From positions 1-12,504 of the forward strand of contig DEPQ01000087.1 of the NCBI GenBank assembly GCA_002358855.1: DNA of 12,504 nt, in the 5' to 3' direction. Shown in pieces: positions 7,954 through 12,504 of the stretch (its first letter is position 1; every line of letters begins with the position of its first letter). Position numbers and translations under genes: made by a program. Source of the DNA: Bacteroidales bacterium UBA3388. GTDB lineage: Bacteria; Bacteroidota; Bacteroidia; Bacteroidales; P3. The notes under the pieces were generated by a model. That model was not told the origin of the DNA. It was given only the letters and a program-made list of their open reading frames with translations, and did not search any database.

Positions 7954-7992
7954 AAAAGAGGACAAAACTAATATCTTGTTTTGTCCTCTTTT
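7954..7992. terminator. Bidirectional hairpin terminator between convergent genes
   Basis: A perfect 15-bp stem (7954-7968 with 7978-7992, arms AAAAGAGGACAAAAC / GTTTTGTCCTCTTTT) encloses a 9-base loop. A-rich sequence on the left and T-rich on the right give U-tracts in both directions. It ends the barrel gene on the + strand and the deaminase gene on the - strand. The right arm is inside the deaminase coding sequence. Confidence 0.88.
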
Positions 7993-8435
7993 GTTTTCCA
8001 TTTTTCAAAAGGCATTTCAGCCAACGAATGCTTAACCTTTTCTATCGGTAAGCTTCTTTCATTTTCTTTAAGCGGTATTTCATCATAAATATGCTGGTCA
8101 TCAAAACCTGCAAGTGCTGCGTCTTTTCTTGTAGCGGCGTAATAAATATGTTTAATCCTTGCCCAATAGATTGCAGACAAACACATAGGGCAAGGTTCGC
8201 AAGAAGAGTAAATCACACACTGACTTAATTCAAATGTATTTAAAACCTTACATGCTTCTCTTATGCAATTAACCTCCGCATGAGCCGTAGGGTCGTTGTC
8301 AATCGTTACACTATTTCCGCAACTTGCAATAATCTTTCCGTCTTTTACTATCACTGCTCCAAAAGGTCCACCTCCTTTGTCAATATTCTCCATTGCCTTT
8401 TCAATAGCTTTTTCTAAAAAGAAATTATGTTCCAT
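7968..8435 (-). CDS. guaD: Guanine deaminase-like nucleoside/nucleobase deaminase
   Basis: A 155-residue member of the CMP/dCMP-type deaminase fold, with zinc site H52-A-E54 and P81-C82-x-x-C85; E54 is the proton shuttle. The closest family I recognise is Bacillus subtilis GuaD (156 residues): shared stretches are GGPFGAVIVKDG, NDPTAHAEV, SSCEPCPMCLSAIYWAR and GFDD, plus a C-terminal Tyr (Y155). In GuaD the domain-swapped C-terminus and the GFDD Asp help recognise guanine, so guanine to xanthine plus ammonia is the likely reaction. The FDD motif and C-terminus argue against the tRNA adenosine deaminase TadA, though substrate choice cannot be proven from sequence. No signal peptide; cytoplasmic dimer expected. 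It runs opposite to both flanking genes. Its last codons lie within the terminator stem. No convincing - strand -7 box was found in the 77-base gap upstream. Confidence 0.85.
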   Translation of the reverse strand: MEHNFFLEKAIEKAMENIDKGGGPFGAVIVKDGKIIASCGNSVTIDNDPTAHAEVNCIREACKVLNTFELSQCVIYSSCEPCPMCLSAIYWARIKHIYYAATRKDAALAGFDDQHIYDEIPLKENERSLPIEKVKHSLAEMPFEKWKTKEDKTRY

Positions 8436-8482
8436 TTTTCTAAGAGTTTTTCATAGTAGAAACGTTTTTTTGTTATTTTTCT

Positions 8483-8490
8483 TATCTTTG
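8483..8490 (+). promoter_or_regulatory. Bacteroides-type -7 box TATCTTTG for the S9 peptidase-rsmG unit
   Basis: TATCTTTG followed by CACCC matches TAnnTTTG and the common Bacteroidota TATCTTTGCA form. The -33 region at the expected spacing is not a clear TTTG. Transcription would begin near 8497, leaving a very short leader before the ATG at 8513. Confidence 0.65.
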
Positions 8491-8512
8491 CACCCTAAAA
8501 AACATTTATAAT

Positions 8513-10969
8513 ATGAAGAAAATATTTACTTTATTGGTGTGTGCGATTGTGGGATTAAACCTTTCTGCACAAAGAGTAGTAGAAAACTATTCGTTATTCT
8601 CAAAAGCCGAAATTCAAAAGCCGTTTATGATTGATAGTGTTGATAATAACGGAAAAACTTTCAATCTCTTAAAAGATTTTAAGACTCTTTCGGTAGACAA
8701 AAACAAAGCAACAAAAATCTCTGTTGATGAAAACGGATATCTTGTCTTTGATAAAGGAGAAAAAGACTATGTTGTGTCTCTTGGATTTAGAATGAAAAGC
8801 GATAAAAGACAAGAAGTAGAGTTTAAAGTGATTAGCAACTGTGTCTTTAAAGCAGATTTTGCTCAAACAAGCAAAGAAAAAGAATCACAAGAATTAGATA
8901 CAATGACTGTTTTGGCTACTTACAATCAAGGTGTTTATGATATAACTCTAAATCTTTTGGTTAGCCAAGAATCAAAACTTAAAATAGAAACTGCAAACGA
9001 AGTAGAGTTTGGAGATTTCACAATGAAACAAGGCTTAGACTTAGAAACAATGCTTCAAGGTCAAACAATGTATAGCGTAAGTCTTTCTCCAAATGGAAAT
9101 TTCTATATTTTAAAAAGTCGTGATACAGACAATAAAGGAAAGAATCATTGGTATTGGGAACTTTATAACAAGAATCATAAACTAATTTTTACATCAAAGA
9201 ATAATCATTCAGTAGATTGGTTGCCAAAGAGTGAGTTGTTATACTACACAGAAAAGATAAATGGCGACAATTCTTTGGTTGTGATGAATCCAGCAGACCT
9301 TTCTACAAACGTTATAGCAAGAAATATACCAAGTGGTAGCATTTATTTCTTAGATAACGAACAAGCCTTCATTATAACAGTTGCCGACAAATTTGAAGGA
9401 AAGAAAAAAGATGTAGAATTATTACAATCACCAGAAGATCGTTCCGATGCAAATTGGAGAAATCGTACAAACCTTTGGCTATATCGCCTTGGAAATTCCT
9501 CACTTCAAAGACTTACTTTCTCAAATCATAGTGTTTATTTATGCGATGTAAATTCCTCATCAGACAAAATACTCTTTGCTGTTTCATACGAACGATATAC
9601 AGAACGTCCTTTTGGATACAAGAAATTCTATGAAATGAACCTTAACACAATGCAAACAGAACTTATTTGCGAAGATAAATTTGCATTTGGCGTAGAATAC
9701 GTTGATGATGACAATCTATTGTTTACAACCTCTGCCGAAGGATTTAACTCAGTAGCAGCAAAGATTGGAAAGAAACAAATAGCAAATATGTATCACAACA
9801 CATTAGTTTTGATGAACAAAAAAGACAAAAGCCTAAAACCAATCCTAAAAGACTTTAACCCATCTTTAAATTCATACGAAATAATAGGAGATAAACTCTA
9901 TATGACAACAACCGACAAAGATTCTGTCAATGTTTACACCTTTAATCTTAAAACAAATGAAATCGTAAAATTAGACCTATCTTGCGATATGGTTTCTTCT
10001 TTCACGATAAACAATGAAGGAACAAAAGCAATGTATATAGGCGAAAACTACAACAAACCACAACGCCTATTCTCTTACGATTTCACAACATCAAAACAAA
10101 TACTTTTCCCAAGAGAAGAAGAATATGCACAAATGGAAATAGGCCAAATGTATGATTGGGACTTCGATTACAAAAAAACTACAATAGAAGGAAGATATTA
10201 CTTGCCAGCAGATTTTGACTCTACAAAGAAATATCCTATGATTGTTTACTATTACGGAGGTACAACACCAACCGAAAGAGCATTCTCTTGGCGTTACACA
10301 CCATATCTTTACACAGCAAGAGGCTATGTAGTATATGTACTTAACCCATCAGGAACAATAGGCTACGGACAAGAATTTGCAGCACGCCATGTAAACGCTT
10401 GGGGAGAAAGAACAGCAGATGAAATCATAGAAGGAGTAAAACAATTCTGCAAAACACACACTTTCGTAGATGCCACAAAGATTGGTTGCATGGGAGCAAG
10501 CTATGGAGGATTTATGACACAATACCTACTAACAAGAACCGACATATTCACTTGTGGAATCTCTCACGCAGGAATTTCAAACATAACATCATATTGGGGA
10601 GAAGGCTATTGGGGATACTCTTACTCAACAGCAGCCTCAGCACACTCATATCCATGGAACAATCCAGAACTTTACACAAAACAATCACCACTCTTTGCAG
10701 CCGATAAGATTAACGCAGCACTATTATTACTTCACGGCTCTTCCGATACCAACGTTCCAATCGGAGAAAGCATACAAATGTATAACGCCTTGAAACTCCT
10801 TGGAAAAGACGTAGCCTTCATAAGCGTAAAAGGAGAAGACCATGGAATAGTAGATTACGAAAAACGCCTACAATGGAATAACTCAATCTACGCATGGTTT
10901 GACAAATACCTAAAAGGCGATGCAACAATGTGGGAAAGCCTTTATCCAACAAACAATTTGAACGATTAA
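8513..10969 (+). CDS. Secreted S9 (prolyl oligopeptidase/DPP-type) serine peptidase
   Basis: An 818-residue protein. Residues 1-19 are a signal peptide (cleavage near SA/Q), so it is periplasmic or exported. After about 150 residues of N-terminal beta structure, residues about 180-545 form the beta-propeller of the S9 family, with repeated strand pairs such as YSVSLSPNGNFYILKSRD. The alpha/beta-hydrolase domain runs from about 565 to 810. The triad is visible: Ser663 in G-A-S-Y-G-G, Asp745 in HGSSDTNVP, His777 in GEDHG. Y579-Y580-Y581-G-G is where the oxyanion Tyr should lie. Total length fits bacterial DPP IV/prolyl tripeptidyl-type enzymes that trim N-terminal peptides. I cannot identify the paired Glu of true DPP IV, so the subfamily and exact cleavage rule stay open. 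No T9SS sorting domain is present. rsmG follows after 6 bases. Strand composition drifts from G over C at its 5' end to C over G at its 3' end. Confidence 0.9.
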   Translation: MKKIFTLLVCAIVGLNLSAQRVVENYSLFSKAEIQKPFMIDSVDNNGKTFNLLKDFKTLSVDKNKATKISVDENGYLVFDKGEKDYVVSLGFRMKSDKRQEVEFKVISNCVFKADFAQTSKEKESQELDTMTVLATYNQGVYDITLNLLVSQESKLKIETANEVEFGDFTMKQGLDLETMLQGQTMYSVSLSPNGNFYILKSRDTDNKGKNHWYWELYNKNHKLIFTSKNNHSVDWLPKSELLYYTEKINGDNSLVVMNPADLSTNVIARNIPSGSIYFLDNEQAFIITVADKFEGKKKDVELLQSPEDRSDANWRNRTNLWLYRLGNSSLQRLTFSNHSVYLCDVNSSSDKILFAVSYERYTERPFGYKKFYEMNLNTMQTELICEDKFAFGVEYVDDDNLLFTTSAEGFNSVAAKIGKKQIANMYHNTLVLMNKKDKSLKPILKDFNPSLNSYEIIGDKLYMTTTDKDSVNVYTFNLKTNEIVKLDLSCDMVSSFTINNEGTKAMYIGENYNKPQRLFSYDFTTSKQILFPREEEYAQMEIGQMYDWDFDYKKTTIEGRYYLPADFDSTKKYPMIVYYYGGTTPTERAFSWRYTPYLYTARGYVVYVLNPSGTIGYGQEFAARHVNAWGERTADEIIEGVKQFCKTHTFVDATKIGCMGASYGGFMTQYLLTRTDIFTCGISHAGISNITSYWGEGYWGYSYSTAASAHSYPWNNPELYTKQSPLFAADKINAALLLLHGSSDTNVPIGESIQMYNALKLLGKDVAFISVKGEDHGIVDYEKRLQWNNSIYAWFDKYLKGDATMWESLYPTNNLND

Positions 10970-10975
10970 ACCACC

Positions 10976-11605
10976 ATGAAAGAAAAACTATTAAAATATT
11001 TTCCAAACCTTAGCCAACAACAATTAGACCAATACGAATTGTTGGCTAAGGAATTCCTTTCTTGGAACGAAAAAATCAACCTTATTTCAAGAAAAGACAC
11101 CGAAAACCTCTTTGAACACCATATCCTTCACTCACTTGCAATAGCAAAAGTATGCAAATTCAAACCACAATGCGAAGTAATGGATATAGGAACAGGAGGA
11201 GGATTCCCAGGATTGCCACTTGCAATAATGTTTCCCGAAACAAAATTCTATTTAGTCGATAGCATAGGCAAGAAAATCAAAGTAGTACAAGCCCTAATAG
11301 AAACCCTTGGACTAAAAAACGTTAAAGCAGAGCAAATAAGAGCCGAAAACGTAAACCAACAATTTGACTTCATAGTATCAAGAGCCGTAACCTACTTGCC
11401 CGACTTTATGCAATGGACAAAAGGCAAGATTTCAAAAATACAATACCACGACCTTGCCAACGGAGTCCTATACCTAAAAGGCGGAGACCTAACAGAAGAA
11501 CTCTCAACAATCAAAAACAAAATCAAAATCTACGACATAGACAATTACTTTGAAGAAGAATTTTTTCAAACCAAAAAAGTAATCCACGTAAAATGCGTGA
11601 AATAA
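10976..11605 (+). CDS. rsmG: 16S rRNA (guanine-N7) methyltransferase RsmG
   Basis: A 209-residue class I SAM-dependent methyltransferase of the RsmG (GidB) family, at the usual length. Hallmarks: WNEKINLISRKD (30-41), HHILHSLAIA (48-57), the SAM-binding loop VMDIGTGGGFPGLPLAI (68-84), the acidic end of strand 2 in LVDS (93-96), SRAVTYLP (135-142) and LKGG. The family methylates N7 of G527 (E. coli numbering) in 16S rRNA using SAM, in the cytoplasm; its loss gives low-level streptomycin resistance in several bacteria. It begins 6 bases after the S9 peptidase stop and has no promoter of its own that I can see, so it is probably co-transcribed with that peptidase. A perfect 13-bp inverted repeat lies in codons 11-26. 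It ends at a strong terminator. Confidence 0.95.
   Translation: MKEKLLKYFPNLSQQQLDQYELLAKEFLSWNEKINLISRKDTENLFEHHILHSLAIAKVCKFKPQCEVMDIGTGGGFPGLPLAIMFPETKFYLVDSIGKKIKVVQALIETLGLKNVKAEQIRAENVNQQFDFIVSRAVTYLPDFMQWTKGKISKIQYHDLANGVLYLKGGDLTEELSTIKNKIKIYDIDNYFEEEFFQTKKVIHVKCVK
11008..11051. repeat. Perfect 13-bp inverted repeat inside the 5' part of rsmG
   Basis: CCTTAGCCAACAA (11008-11020) and TTGTTGGCTAAGG (11039-11051) are exact reverse complements separated by 18 bases. Both arms are coding (codons for LSQQ and LLAK). In mRNA it would form a stable hairpin beginning about 33 bases after the start codon; there is no U-tract, so it is not a terminator. Confidence 0.8.
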
Positions 11606-11610
11606 GAAAG

Positions 11611-11645
11611 AAAAAGCAGAAGTAAGAAACAACTTCTGCTTTTTT
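11611..11645 (+). terminator. Rho-independent terminator after rsmG
   Basis: A 13-bp perfect stem (11611-11623 AAAAAGCAGAAGT with 11632-11644 ACTTCTGCTTTTT) with an 8-base loop is followed by more T-rich sequence. It starts 5 bases after the rsmG stop and ends the S9 peptidase-rsmG transcript. Confidence 0.9.
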
Positions 11646-11719
11646 CTTTAAAAACTTAAATCATATTTTAAATAATTACAAAAAATCATAGATATTTAAA
11701 GTATGTTTAAAATAATTCT

Positions 11720-11727
11720 TATTTTTG
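11720..11727 (+). promoter_or_regulatory. Candidate -7 box TATTTTTG upstream of the DUF262 gene
   Basis: TATTTTTG matches TAnnTTTG and lies 24 bases before the ATG at 11752. The best upstream element is only TTTA at 11695-11698 (21-base spacing), so this is a weaker promoter call. The remainder of 11646-11751 is A/T-rich with no other structure that I recognise. Confidence 0.45.
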
Positions 11728-11751
11728 CGAAGAAAATTATATAATGTTTGT

Positions 11752-12504
11752 ATGGAAAATAATAGTAGTTTTAAGTATCCTATTACTATTAGTGATGCTA
11801 TTAACAATATTGAAAGACGAATATACTTGCTCCCAGCTATACAAAGAAAGTTTGTATGGTCAAGTGAACAAATTGAGGTCTTGTTTGATAGTATTATGAG
11901 AGATTATCCAATCAACTCTTTTATGATGTGGAATGTTACTAGTGATAAAACCAAAGATAGTTACAAGTTTTATGAGTTCTTAAAAGAGTATCGCGCGTTT
12001 TTTAAAGATGAAAATCCCTATATTAACACTAAGGGTTACACTGACTTTATGGCTATTATCGATGGTCAACAACGATTGACATCATTGTATTTAGGGCTAA
12101 AGGGGTCTTATGCATACAAAATGCCAAGGAAATGGTTGAAGGATAATGAGGAGTGTTTGCCAACAAGAAAATTATACATTAACCTTTCATCTGAACTGAG
12201 GGAGGATGAAAGAAAAATGATATATGATTTCAAATTTCTTTCAGCTAATGATGTGGCTAGACTAAATTCAATGGAAGATTTATTTTTATTGAATGATATC
12301 TACTTGTATAGAGACCCAGATCAACTAGAAGACTATATGAGTGATAGAGAGTGGAAAGATTCAAAGTTCGCAAAAAAGACATTAAGAAAACTTAGAAAAG
12401 TTGTTTTTGAAGATAAGTTGATAAACTATTATCAGGAAGAAAACCAAGATATTGATACTGTTCTTGATATTTTTATTCGAACAAATAGTGGCGGTGAGCC
12501 TCTT
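11752..12504 (+). CDS. DUF262 (GmrSD N-terminal/ParB-like nuclease) protein, 3' end cut by the window
   Basis: An open frame of 251 codons runs from ATG 11752 to the right edge with no stop. The DUF262 signature is clear: LLPAIQRKFVW (26-36), QIEVLFDSIMRDYPI (40-54), the catalytic-type D104-G-Q-Q-R-L-T (104-110) with LYLGLKG after it, and FIRTNSGGEPL (241-251), the second conserved block of the family. This domain occurs in the type IV restriction enzyme GmrSD, in SspE and in many stand-alone Bacteroidota proteins; biochemically studied members hydrolyse nucleotides to control a nuclease domain (often HNH or DUF1524) that lies further C-terminal, here outside the window. Anti-phage defence is therefore plausible but unproven for this member. 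No signal peptide. It starts a new unit after the rsmG terminator and has G over C on the + strand, unlike the end of rsmG. Confidence 0.9.
   Translation, partial: MENNSSFKYPITISDAINNIERRIYLLPAIQRKFVWSSEQIEVLFDSIMRDYPINSFMMWNVTSDKTKDSYKFYEFLKEYRAFFKDENPYINTKGYTDFMAIIDGQQRLTSLYLGLKGSYAYKMPRKWLKDNEECLPTRKLYINLSSELREDERKMIYDFKFLSANDVARLNSMEDLFLLNDIYLYRDPDQLEDYMSDREWKDSKFAKKTLRKLRKVVFEDKLINYYQEENQDIDTVLDIFIRTNSGGEPL

Noticed and set aside
8469..8490. TTTG at 8469-8472 as the -33 element for the TATCTTTG box
   Set aside because: The spacing is only 10 bases instead of about 19-21; the T-rich run makes a chance TTTG likely.
1..12504. CRISPR arrays, tRNA or rRNA genes, insertion sequences, integrase genes
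   Set aside because: No regularly spaced repeats, tRNA-like cloverleaf, rRNA sequence or transposase motif was seen on reading the window.

Overview
The window is low-GC chromosomal DNA from a member of the Bacteroidota, most likely Bacteroidales or a near relative. The evidence is a TonB-dependent receptor with an N-terminal carboxypeptidase-regulatory-like domain, a surface protein ending in a type IX secretion (type B, gliding-motility-associated) sorting domain, PF13568-type outer-membrane barrels, promoters of the Bacteroides form (TTTG-N19-TAnnTTTG, TATCTTTGCA), and A-rich gene leaders without clear Shine-Dalgarno sequences. I do not assign a genus.

Layout. Positions 1-7168 carry five genes on the + strand separated by 13-29 bases, probably read together at least through comB: a TonB-dependent receptor (5' end outside the window), an M16-fold protein that lacks the zinc-binding HxxEH motif, a type IX secreted multi-domain surface protein, 2-phosphosulfolactate phosphatase (ComB), and a small outer-membrane barrel. 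After a 158-base gap holding a textbook promoter and two palindromes comes a tandem paralogue of the barrel gene (7327-7947). A guanine deaminase-like gene faces it on the - strand (7968-8435), and the two share a hairpin terminator that runs into the deaminase's last codons. Divergent from the deaminase, from a TATCTTTGCA promoter, are a secreted S9 serine peptidase (8513-10969) and rsmG (10976-11605), closed by a strong terminator. A new + strand unit begins at 11752: a DUF262 (GmrSD/ParB-like nuclease) gene cut by the right edge.

How the genes fit. The first three genes, the two barrels and the S9 peptidase concern the outer membrane, cell surface or peptide handling. ComB, guanine deaminase and RsmG are housekeeping or metabolic enzymes. 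No complete new multi-gene system is visible. The points most worth following are the palindrome pair sitting on the promoter of the second barrel gene, the tandem barrels with almost identical signal-peptide DNA but divergent loops, the HxxEH-less M16 protein with no active partner nearby, a perfect inverted repeat inside rsmG, a shift in strand composition along the window, and the possible start of a defence or accessory region at the right edge.
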